DNA of 5,113 nt from Bacteroidota bacterium (GTDB taxonomy: Bacteria; Bacteroidota; Bacteroidia; Cytophagales; Cyclobacteriaceae), in NCBI GenBank assembly GCA_023431285.1, contig JAEYXN010000251.1, positions 1 through 5,113 on the forward strand, read 5' to 3'. The notes beneath the pieces were generated by a model that worked only from the letters and a program-made list of their open reading frames with translations, searched no databases and was not told the DNA's origin. Positions 1 through 5,113 of the stretch are shown here, piece after piece. The position numbers and the translations under genes were made by a program. How positions within the stretch are numbered: position 1 is the first letter of the stretch; each line of letters opens with the position of its first letter.

Positions 1-643
1 CTATTAATCCCCGGCTCAATGATTCGTAGTGGTCAAGCAAGCCAAGTTGTTTGATGAACAATGCGTTCTCAGACCAAACATTCAACTGCGAAACCGACTC
101 GAATCCTGAAAAGAAAATAAAGCACAGAAATGCACCAGCGATGAATGCGACTATTTGGTTCCGTGTGATCGACGATGCGAATACGCCCACAGCGCAAAAC
201 ACCGCACCAATTAAAGACAATCCAATGTATGATCCGATCACTCCGGGAGTATCGATGTTACCCTCTGGATTGCCCAGCTTATAGATGGAGAAAAAGTACA
301 CTATCGTAGGCGCCAATGCTCCGAGGACAAGAAGAAAACTCGCCAGGAATTTCCCCAGGATAATATCCCAGTCGGAAACAGGTTTAGTGACGAGTAATTC
401 AATCGTTCCTGTCTTGTTTTCTTCGGCGAAGCTTCTCATCGTGATGGCCGGAATAAGAAAGATGAACACATACGGCCCGAGGGAGAACAAAGTATTCAGA
501 TCAGCATAACCATAATCAAGCACCGAAGTCTCGGGAAACACCCAAATAAGAAGCCCGACTGCCACAAGGAAGACACCGATTACAACATACGCGATCAGCG
601 AATTGAGGAAACTATTAAGTTCTTTGGAAAGAATCTGGATCAT
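1..643 (-). CDS. gldF: GldF-type ABC transporter permease (3' end beyond window)
   Basis: This is the membrane subunit of the gliding-associated ABC transporter, expected in the inner membrane with GldA. I translated the minus strand by hand from the ATG at 643: 214 codons run to the left edge without a stop. Hydrophobic segments lie at about residues 15-34, 55-71, 93-117, 137-157 and 160-180. The stretch after the second segment, ITMRSFAEENKTGTIELL (about 67-84), followed by a VTKPVSDW segment, is the cytoplasmic coupling region typical of GldF and other ABC-2 permeases. LGNPEGNID (about 129-137) and DHYESLSRG near residue 205 are also GldF-like. GldF proteins are usually near 240 residues, so roughly 25 residues are missing. 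An in-frame TAG at 677-679 and no other ATG make 643 the best start. It lies 42 bp after the gldA stop on the same strand, so the two are probably co-transcribed. The reading of the family is firm; the transported substrate is unknown. Confidence 0.88.
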   Translation of the reverse strand, partial: MIQILSKELNSFLNSLIAYVVIGVFLVAVGLLIWVFPETSVLDYGYADLNTLFSLGPYVFIFLIPAITMRSFAEENKTGTIELLVTKPVSDWDIILGKFLASFLLVLGALAPTIVYFFSIYKLGNPEGNIDTPGVIGSYIGLSLIGAVFCAVGVFASSITRNQIVAFIAGAFLCFIFFSGFESVSQLNVWSENALFIKQLGLLDHYESLSRGLI

Positions 644-685
644 CCCGTCTGCTATGGCTATTCTAAAGCTGCAAAACTAATTCAT

Positions 686-1615
686 TTATTCATTCTCTAC
701 TCGCGGCGCAATGGTAAGCTGATGGAAAATTGATTCAAGCGAATCATCTTCCTGTCTAAGGCCGACAAGCGCCAGTCCGCGATCCGCCGCCAGTCGAAAA
801 ACTTCTGATCGTACGTCAACACTACTTGAAGTGATAAGCTTGTAAAGTCCGGGGCGCGTGTCCTGAACATCCGTAACTCCATTAATCGTCGCGAGCAGCG
901 CAAGGTCCACAGGTCCTTCAAATTCCGCTACAATTACTTTCGATCCCTTACTACTTATAAGGTTCGTCAGAAGATCATCCGCCACGATCGAACCACGATT
1001 GATCACCACGACACGACTACACAGCGCCTCCACCTCCTGCATGATATGCGTTGAAAAAATTACGGTCTTGTTTCTACTGATGTCCTTAATCAGCTTGCGA
1101 ATTTCCAAAAGCTGATTCGGATCGAGTCCCGATGTCGGTTCATCAAGGATGAGAATCTTTGGATCATGGATAAGCGCCTGAGCAAGGCCCACACGCTGAC
1201 GATAACCTTTCGACAAGGCTTCGATCTTCTTGTTTTGTTCTCTGGTGAGCCCGCATAGCTCGATCATTTCAGCGACTCTCTGACGAGCTTTCTCACCCCG
1301 GATGCCATAGAGACTCGATATAAACCGAAGATATTCGTGTACATACAAATCGAGATAAAGTGGATTATGCTCCGGAAGGTATCCGGTAATCCGCTTCACC
1401 TCCATTGCCTGCTCCATCACATTGAACCCTGCAACCTCAACAAGACCTTCTGATGGCGGAAGGAAGCAGGTGGCAATCTTCATAGTAGTAGACTTCCCAG
1501 CTCCGTTCGGTCCGAGAAATCCAACGATCTCGCCCTCTCCTACCTCAAACGACACGTTATCAAGTGCCTTTTGCGTTCCGTAAACCTTTGTTAGATGTTT
1601 TATCCTGACCGACAT
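686..1615 (-). CDS. gldA: GldA-type ABC transporter ATP-binding protein
   Basis: This 309-residue protein is the cytoplasmic ATPase that would drive the GldF permease. Visible motifs in order are Walker A GPNGAGKST (35-43), a Q-loop region YLPEHNPLY (79-87) with Glu where many ABC proteins have Gln, the signature LSKGYRQR (134-141), Walker B ILILDEP (154-160), the D-loop SGLD (162-165) and the H-loop His190. YLPEHNPLY and KGYRQRVGLAQAL are characteristic of GldA. After residue ~220 comes a C-terminal domain of the kind seen in ABC-2 and drug-export ATPases. All catalytic residues are present. The ATG at 1615 gives the usual N-terminus (MSVRIKHLTKVYG). No good Shine-Dalgarno precedes it, which is normal in Bacteroidota. 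gldF follows after 42 bp. GldA/F/G were found through gliding mutants of Flavobacterium johnsoniae, but several gliding Bacteroidota lack them, so the presence of gldA does not prove motility. The protein could also be described more loosely as an ABC-2 family ATPase. Confidence 0.9.
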   Translation of the reverse strand: MSVRIKHLTKVYGTQKALDNVSFEVGEGEIVGFLGPNGAGKSTTMKIATCFLPPSEGLVEVAGFNVMEQAMEVKRITGYLPEHNPLYLDLYVHEYLRFISSLYGIRGEKARQRVAEMIELCGLTREQNKKIEALSKGYRQRVGLAQALIHDPKILILDEPTSGLDPNQLLEIRKLIKDISRNKTVIFSTHIMQEVEALCSRVVVINRGSIVADDLLTNLISSKGSKVIVAEFEGPVDLALLATINGVTDVQDTRPGLYKLITSSSVDVRSEVFRLAADRGLALVGLRQEDDSLESIFHQLTIAPRVENE

Positions 1616-1660
1616 GGATGAAATTCAACCTCAATTTTACTGTATTTCCCCCAAGAAAAT

Positions 1661-1677
1661 GTTAAAACCTGTTAAAA
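1661..1677. repeat. 10-bp-spaced direct repeat GTTAAAA-CCT-GTTAAAA
   Basis: Two perfect GTTAAAA copies (1661-1667 and 1671-1677) lie one helical turn apart in the spacer between the divergent gldA and thioredoxin genes. This geometry suits a dimeric regulator bound on one face of the DNA, but A+T-rich spacers produce such repeats by chance. On the minus strand the bases at 1680-1673 read TACTTTTA, seven of eight positions of the Bacteroidota -7 element (TAnnTTTG), about 57 bp before the gldA start. I could not find a matching -33 TTG at the right spacing, so a gldA promoter here is only a suggestion. Confidence 0.35.
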
Positions 1678-1728
1678 GTAGTTACATCAGACCTATTGAG
1701 CACATTAATTGCGTTGATCGTAAACATT

Positions 1729-1743
1729 GAATTTCTCAAATTC
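1729..1743. repeat. Small palindrome GAATTT-CTC-AAATTC
   Basis: A perfect 6-bp inverted repeat with a 3-nt centre ends 8 bp before the ATG of the thioredoxin-like gene. It could be an operator half-site pair or a weak leader hairpin. The stem is mostly A:T and would be unstable as RNA. It may be chance. Confidence 0.3.
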
Positions 1744-1751
1744 GCAACCAA

Positions 1752-3215
1752 ATGAAAGAATTCATGCGCTCCTCTCTCTTTATTTTTTCGATGATCCTTC
1801 TCTGCGGGCCGTTGTTCGCCCAGACAGATTATGAGATCCAGTTCAAGGTCAATGGATGGAAAGATACCACGGCTTACCTGGGCCATTATTATAGCGAAAG
1901 CCACTACATCAGGGATACGGCCAAGGTGAATTCCCACGGCGAATTTGTGTTTGACGGAAAGAAACCGCTGATCCCGGGGGTATATTTTCTGGTGCTCGAC
2001 AAATCCAAGATCTTTGAGTTCGTCATTGGCAAAACGCAACGCTTCAAAATGGAGACGTCATCCGATGACTACGTCACAAAGATGAAAGTAACCGGCGATC
2101 CGGACAATCAACTTTTCTATGACAACTGGAGGTACAACATTGAGCGACACAAAGAATCTGAGCCTTACATCGCCATTTTAAAAGACAGTCTTTCCGGACA
2201 AGAAAAAACGAAGAACGCTCGCGCCTCTTTAGCGAAGATCAATGAAAAAGTCCTTGCTTATCAGAATGACCTGATAAGCAAGAATCCCGGAACCACCACG
2301 GCGCTCATCCTGAAATCAAGCCAGCCAGTCAACGTTCCCGACCCTCCGAAAAGGGCTGATGGCACTATTGACTCAACCTTCCAGCTGAGATGGTACCGCG
2401 AACACTTCTTCGACAATTTCGATTTGAGCAATGAAGCGCTTCTGCGTATGCCCCGACCGGTATACAGCGAAAAGATTCATGAATACTTAGACAAACTGTT
2501 TGCACCAAATGCCGACACACTGACAAAAGCGATTAATACAATTATCGCCAAGGCGAAGAAGAACCAGGAAACCTACAAATACGCGACATACACATGTCTG
2601 GCAAAATACCAGCAGCCGGAAATTATGGGACTGGACCAAGTGTATGTGAATGTGTATGACAAGTATTTCGCTTCCGGTGAGATGAACTACTGGGTGAATG
2701 ATGGTCTGAAGAAAACGCTAAAAGAGACCGCGGATCGTCTTAGAAAAAGCCTGATCGGCAACCCTGCGCCGAACCTGATTATGCAGGATGCCAACAAACA
2801 ACGCAGAGAGCTTCACGCGTTGAAGGGACGCTATACCATCCTGTACATATTTGATCCGGACTGTGGACATTGCAAGGAGGAGACGCCGAAGATTGTGAAC
2901 TTCTATAACAAGAACAAAACACGCTTCGATGTGAATGTTTTCGCCGTCAGCGCAGATACGTCCATGGCAAAGATGAGAGACTATATTCGGGACATGAAAA
3001 TACCATTTACCGTGGTTAACGGCCCCCGGACATATGCGGCACCGTATCATGACCTGTACGATGCGATCACAACACCATCGTTGTTTGTTATTGACAGCAA
3101 GAAGAAGATCATCGCAAAGAAGATCCCGGCCGAAAAACTGGAAGATTTCTTCCAGCAGTACGAAAAATATCACAAGCCCGAAGCTTCAGTCAAGCCAAAA
3201 TCGACCGGTCCTTAA
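1752..3215 (+). CDS. Exported thioredoxin-like protein (DUF4369-DUF5106-TlpA architecture)
   Basis: This 487-residue protein is probably a periplasmic or envelope thiol-disulfide oxidoreductase. Residues 1-23 form a signal peptide with a basic start, a hydrophobic core (9-17) and a likely type I cleavage after PLFA (before Gln24). Cys18 is preceded by Leu17, so a lipoprotein signal is unlikely. Residues ~26-115 look like DUF4369, a beta-rich N-terminal domain common in Bacteroidota TlpA proteins. Residues ~185-335 resemble DUF5106. Residues ~336-475 form the thioredoxin fold: GNPAPNL (336-342), the active site DPDCGHCKEETP with Cys371 and Cys374, and the cis-proline segment TTPS with Pro442. 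A short charged Pro/Lys-rich tail ends the protein. The ATG at 1764 is an alternative start that leaves a 19-residue signal peptide; neither start has a clear Shine-Dalgarno. The gene is divergent from gldA and stands alone. Partners and substrate cannot be told; cytochrome maturation or general disulfide reduction are possibilities. Confidence 0.87.
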   Translation: MKEFMRSSLFIFSMILLCGPLFAQTDYEIQFKVNGWKDTTAYLGHYYSESHYIRDTAKVNSHGEFVFDGKKPLIPGVYFLVLDKSKIFEFVIGKTQRFKMETSSDDYVTKMKVTGDPDNQLFYDNWRYNIERHKESEPYIAILKDSLSGQEKTKNARASLAKINEKVLAYQNDLISKNPGTTTALILKSSQPVNVPDPPKRADGTIDSTFQLRWYREHFFDNFDLSNEALLRMPRPVYSEKIHEYLDKLFAPNADTLTKAINTIIAKAKKNQETYKYATYTCLAKYQQPEIMGLDQVYVNVYDKYFASGEMNYWVNDGLKKTLKETADRLRKSLIGNPAPNLIMQDANKQRRELHALKGRYTILYIFDPDCGHCKEETPKIVNFYNKNKTRFDVNVFAVSADTSMAKMRDYIRDMKIPFTVVNGPRTYAAPYHDLYDAITTPSLFVIDSKKKIIAKKIPAEKLEDFFQQYEKYHKPEASVKPKSTGP

Positions 3216-3226
3216 CTTCAGACCGG
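3205..3226 (+). other. Hairpin overlapping the stop of the thioredoxin-like gene
   Basis: CCGGTC (3205-3210) and GACCGG (3221-3226) form a perfect 6-bp GC-rich stem with a 10-nt loop that contains the TAA stop (3213-3215). A second small hairpin GTCCA-GAAG-TGGAC follows at 3236-3249. Neither has a T-tract, so they are not complete intrinsic terminators. They may protect the mRNA 3' end, or may be incidental. Confidence 0.35.
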
Positions 3227-3277
3227 ACATAACGCGTCCAGAAGTGGACAGTTGAATAAGGAGGATCAGCGTTTCCG

Positions 3278-3303
3278 GCCGAATTTCGGCGTTTGAATTT
3301 TTT
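3278..3303 (+). terminator. Possible intrinsic terminator after the thioredoxin-like gene
   Basis: GCCGAATTTCGGC (3278-3290) is a 13-base palindrome that can form a 5-bp stem with a tight 3-nt loop. A run of six T at 3298-3303 follows, but 7 bases after the stem, which is further than in a good terminator. It sits 63 bp past the stop of the thioredoxin-like gene and before the next gene's likely promoter, so the position fits. The short stem and the gap keep this tentative. Confidence 0.4.
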
Positions 3304-3322
3304 GTAACCTTTTTGCTATACA
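3293..3322 (+). promoter_or_regulatory. Possible promoter for the 154-aa protein gene
   Basis: TTGAAT (3293-3298) and TATACA (3317-3322) are separated by 18 bases and look like a generic -35/-10 pair, 77 bp upstream of the ATG at 3399. The Bacteroidota -7 consensus TAnnTTTG is not matched exactly; the nearest is TAACCTTTTTGC at 3305-3316, where the TA is too far from TTTG. A promoter is expected in this 183-bp spacer, but which bases serve is uncertain. Confidence 0.25.
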
Positions 3323-3398
3323 GAGAGTCTATTAAAGCAACTATTTCTTCGCGGGAAGAATCCTTAGTTGGAAACGCAATCATTTAAACTAAAACCTT

Positions 3399-3863
3399 AT
3401 GGCCTTCTTCGACAAGCTTCTTGGAAAGAAAAAACCCGAGCTGAAAGCCCGGTGCCCCATTACTAAAGAGCCGATTGAAACGGGCTTTGGATACCTTCTG
3501 ACCACGGCGCAGGTAGTCACGTCGAAAAAATACTGGGACATGATAATGACGGAGCCTGAAACAATGTCGTATTCAGTATCACATTTTAAGAATGAACCAA
3601 CAGGAACGCAGATGCGGTCCATGATCTTTGAAAAATACAGCTCTATTGGAAAAGTCTGGATGATATCAGATTCATGTATAAACTTGTTTGAATCCGTGGA
3701 TAAGAAGCAGGCACGCGAGTTCGCAAAGAGATGGTGGGAAAACAACGGTCAGTTTGAGCCTTCCGACAGCGGACCAGCAGCCCAGGCGTTGGATTCAAAC
3801 AGCTTTGACAACTGGAAAAAATACGCGGTTCTGGAAGCCGGGCGCTCCAGAGTCATTTTATAA
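3399..3863 (+). CDS. Unrecognised 154-residue hypothetical protein
   Basis: I do not recognise this family. It is a soluble, probably cytoplasmic protein with no signal peptide and no membrane segment. It opens with a lysine-rich start (MAFFDKLLGKKKPELKAR), then CPITKEPIETGFGYLLTTAQ (19-38), which looks like a worn zinc-knuckle or RING/U-box-like start with only one cysteine. The only other cysteine, Cys94, lies in ISDSCINLFES. A basic Trp-rich stretch (AKRWWENNG, about 109-117) follows, and the last 30 residues are Ser/Ala-rich. With two cysteines far apart, metal binding is doubtful. It is a convincing gene: the ATG follows an A-rich leader (TAAACTAAAACC), the frame ends at TAA, a strong terminator lies 29 bp downstream, and the translation is balanced in composition. 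It appears monocistronic and convergent with the polyprenyl synthase gene. No function can be assigned from the sequence alone. Confidence 0.8.
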   Translation: MAFFDKLLGKKKPELKARCPITKEPIETGFGYLLTTAQVVTSKKYWDMIMTEPETMSYSVSHFKNEPTGTQMRSMIFEKYSSIGKVWMISDSCINLFESVDKKQAREFAKRWWENNGQFEPSDSGPAAQALDSNSFDNWKKYAVLEAGRSRVIL

Positions 3864-3892
3864 GAGACGTTTTTATTTAGGTTAAGTAAGAG

Positions 3893-3928
3893 AACCGGGT
3901 GTACAGAGCGGCATCCGGTTTTTTTTTT
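3893..3928 (+). terminator. Strong intrinsic terminator between convergent genes
   Basis: AACCGGGTG (3893-3901) pairs with CATCCGGTT (3912-3920) over 9 bp with one G-T wobble, around a 10-nt loop. A run of ten T (3919-3928) follows at once. This is a textbook rho-independent terminator for the 154-aa protein gene on the plus strand. The T-tract runs into the TAA stop of the opposing polyprenyl synthase gene (3929-3927 on the minus strand). On the minus strand the stem is followed by TTCTCTTAC rather than a T-run, so termination in that direction would be weaker. Confidence 0.88.
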
Positions 3929-4901
3929 AACTATTCCGGTCGATAGTAAATTGTACCAACTGAATCAATGACTGCTTATACGCAGAATCAGGAAACGCCT
4001 CCACCAGCTTTAAGGCATCCTGATGGTATTTGTTCATCGCCATTTGGGCATATTCTATTCCGCCAGACTGCTTGACAAACGAAATTACTTCCCGAACCTT
4101 CCTGGGATTATTACTTTCATTCCTGACGATCGAGATCATACGTCTCTTCTCGCTCCACCCGGCGTTATTCAGCGCATAGATCAGCGGTAGCGTCATTTTC
4201 TTTTCCTTAATATCGATTCCCACCGGTTTACCAATCTCGTCATCGCCATAATCGAACAGATCGTCCTTGATCTGGAAGGCCGTGCCGATGTGCTCTCCGA
4301 AAGTTTGCATGGTTGCTACCACGTCCTCCGGAGCCCCTGATGAACTGGCACCGACTGCACAGCAGGAAGAGATCAGAGAAGCCGTCTTTCGCCGGATGAT
4401 CTCAAAATAGACCTCCTCCGTGATATCGAGGCGACGGGATTTCTCCAGCTGCAACAATTCTCCTTCACTCATCTCCCGCACCGCGTGGGTCACGATCGAC
4501 AAGAGATCAAAATCCTTATTTTCAACAGACAGGATCAGACCCTTCGACAAAAGGAAGTCGCCAACAAGGACCGCCACCTTATTCTTCCATAGAGCATTAA
4601 CCGAGAAGAATCCGCGGCGGTAATTCGCTTCATCTACCACGTCATCGTGAACAAGTGTTGCAGTGTGCAGAAGCTCGATGAGTGACGCTCCTCTGAATGT
4701 CGCTTCCGTGATTCCACCGCATGTGCCGGCGCTCAGAAACACAAACATCGGCCGCATCTGCTTGCCCTTTCGCTTCACGATATAGCTCATGATCTTGTCG
4801 AGAAGGAGAACCTTGGTCTTCACCGAAGACCGGAACTTCTGCTCGAATTCCTCCATTTCACGGGCAATTGGGGCCTTGATATCGTCGAGACGTAAAGACA
4901 T
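3927..4901 (-). CDS. Long-chain polyprenyl diphosphate synthase (IspB-like)
   Basis: This trans-prenyltransferase adds isopentenyl diphosphate units to an allylic primer to make a long polyprenyl diphosphate, most likely the menaquinone side chain. Counting from the ATG at 4901 (324 residues, the usual length), visible motifs are GKQMRP (46-51), the first Asp-rich motif DDVVD (86-90) followed by Arg95-Arg96, GDFLLSKG (114-121), EGELLQ (146-151), Lys172-Thr173, the second Asp-rich motif DDLFD (213-217) and GIDIKEKKMTLPL (228-240). The fifth residue before the first Asp motif is Ala81 and the segment reads HTATLVHDDVVDE. A small residue there is known to permit products longer than C20. No catalytic residue is missing. 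A longer frame opens at a TTG (4931), adding ten residues, but MSLRLDDIKAPI at 4901 fits the family better. The gene is convergent with the 154-aa protein gene and divergent from the gene at the right edge. Exact chain length cannot be read from sequence; C35 to C40 is a guess. Confidence 0.92.
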   Translation of the reverse strand: MSLRLDDIKAPIAREMEEFEQKFRSSVKTKVLLLDKIMSYIVKRKGKQMRPMFVFLSAGTCGGITEATFRGASLIELLHTATLVHDDVVDEANYRRGFFSVNALWKNKVAVLVGDFLLSKGLILSVENKDFDLLSIVTHAVREMSEGELLQLEKSRRLDITEEVYFEIIRRKTASLISSCCAVGASSSGAPEDVVATMQTFGEHIGTAFQIKDDLFDYGDDEIGKPVGIDIKEKKMTLPLIYALNNAGWSEKRRMISIVRNESNNPRKVREVISFVKQSGGIEYAQMAMNKYHQDALKLVEAFPDSAYKQSLIQLVQFTIDRNS

Positions 4902-4993
4902 TAACGCGCAATAATACGCAGGAACCGCCAATCCTCAATCACATGGGAAGCTCAGAAATGTTTTTGTAACCCTCGAATACGCTCCAACTTGAC

Positions 4994-5021
4994 ATTTGGC
5001 AAAGTACTGCCGTATTTGGCA
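4994..5021. repeat. Direct repeat ATTTGGCA, 20-bp period, in divergent spacer
   Basis: Perfect 8-base copies lie at 4994-5001 and 5014-5021, exactly two helical turns apart, and the second ends 2 bp before the ATG at 5024. The interval also holds CTGCC-GTATTT-GGCAG (5007-5022), a 5-bp inverted repeat. TTGACA (4989-4994) with TATTTG (5013-5018) at 18-bp spacing resembles a -35/-10 pair, but it would start transcription almost on the ATG. The arrangement could be a regulator site controlling one or both divergent genes. No known operator is recognised. Confidence 0.35.
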
Positions 5022-5023
5022 GC

Positions 5024-5113
5024 ATGATCCTTTCGGGCAATTTCTGGGATGCCGTATTGTTTAGTATTGTTGTGCTCGCTGTGGCGGTGGTCGTTGGAAG
5101 ACTCCTCAGGTTT
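5024..5113 (+). CDS. N-terminus of a probable membrane protein (cut by right edge)
   Basis: An ATG at 5024 opens a frame that stays open for 30 codons to the window end. After a short polar start (MILSGNFWD) there is one strongly hydrophobic stretch, VLFSIVVLAVAVVVG (about residues 11-25), then a basic RLLRF. That is a typical membrane anchor or first transmembrane helix with the basic side cytoplasmic; the lack of a cleavage motif argues against a secreted protein. The frame is open back to a TAA at 4967, but there is no other ATG in it. No clear Shine-Dalgarno is present. Divergent orientation from the polyprenyl synthase gene across a 122-bp spacer supports a real start. The family cannot be named from 30 residues. 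Confidence 0.55.
   Translation, partial: MILSGNFWDAVLFSIVVLAVAVVVGRLLRF

Noticed and set aside
51..509. Plus-strand frames of 77 and 74 codons
   Set aside because: They are antisense to gldF, whose minus-strand translation matches the family throughout.
1800..1810. Cys18 of the thioredoxin-like protein as a lipoprotein cysteine
   Set aside because: Leu17 before it does not fit the lipobox, which needs Gly, Ala or Ser there; PLFA with cleavage before Gln24 fits signal peptidase I.
1662..2039. Minus-strand 125-codon frame covering the divergent spacer and the thioredoxin-like gene's 5' end
   Set aside because: It is antisense to the signal peptide and DUF4369 region and shows no recognisable domain.
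2718..3173. Minus-strand 151-codon frame
   Set aside because: It lies antisense to the thioredoxin domain with its CGHC site; its Cys- and His-rich translation looks like a shadow.
3258..3264. AAGGAGG, a perfect Shine-Dalgarno
   Set aside because: No ATG, GTG or TTG follows at a usable distance in a convincing frame, and Bacteroidota rarely rely on such sites.
3389..3745. Minus-strand 118-codon frame
   Set aside because: It is antisense to the 154-aa protein gene, which has better leader, terminator and composition.
4902..4931. TTG start giving a 334-residue polyprenyl synthase
   Set aside because: The ATG at 4901 gives the usual family N-terminus; the ten extra residues add nothing recognisable.
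1..5113. Mobile element, CRISPR array, defence system or RNA gene
   Set aside because: No transposase, integrase, regularly spaced repeats, tRNA-like cloverleaf or nuclease/toxin genes are visible; the gene content is ordinary chromosomal.

Overview
The window looks like a piece of a Bacteroidota chromosome, most likely from the Cytophagia/Cytophagales side. This rests on a gliding-type ABC transporter pair (gldA, gldF), a periplasmic thioredoxin of the DUF4369-DUF5106-TlpA type, A-rich leaders without clear Shine-Dalgarno sequences, and a long-chain polyprenyl diphosphate synthase. Base composition is moderate throughout, and I see no transposase, integrase, tRNA, rRNA, CRISPR array or toxin-antitoxin pair. 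It reads as ordinary core genome; I found no convincing candidate for an undescribed system.

Layout. Positions 1-1615 hold two genes on the minus strand, transcribed leftwards: gldA (ATPase, 1615-686), then, 42 bp downstream, the N-terminal ~214 residues of gldF (permease, from 643), which runs off the left edge. A 136-bp divergent spacer (1616-1751) carries a 10-bp-spaced direct repeat and a small palindrome. On the plus strand follows an exported thioredoxin-like protein (1752-3215). A 183-bp spacer (3216-3398) holds a possible terminator and a possible promoter. Next is a 154-aa protein that I do not recognise (3399-3863). It ends at a strong terminator (3893-3928) shared with the convergent polyprenyl synthase gene (minus strand, 4901-3927), whose stop codon lies in the terminator's T-tract. 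A second divergent spacer (4902-5023) carries an 8-bp direct repeat at 20-bp spacing. It leads into the first 30 codons of a probable membrane protein cut by the right edge.

How the genes relate. GldA and GldF should form the ATPase and membrane parts of one ABC transporter associated with gliding motility; GldG would be the expected third member, beyond the left edge. The other genes look like independent units: envelope redox or protein folding (TlpA-like), isoprenoid side chains for menaquinone or lipid carriers (polyprenyl synthase), and two of unknown role. The alternating strands and the terminators support separate transcription units.
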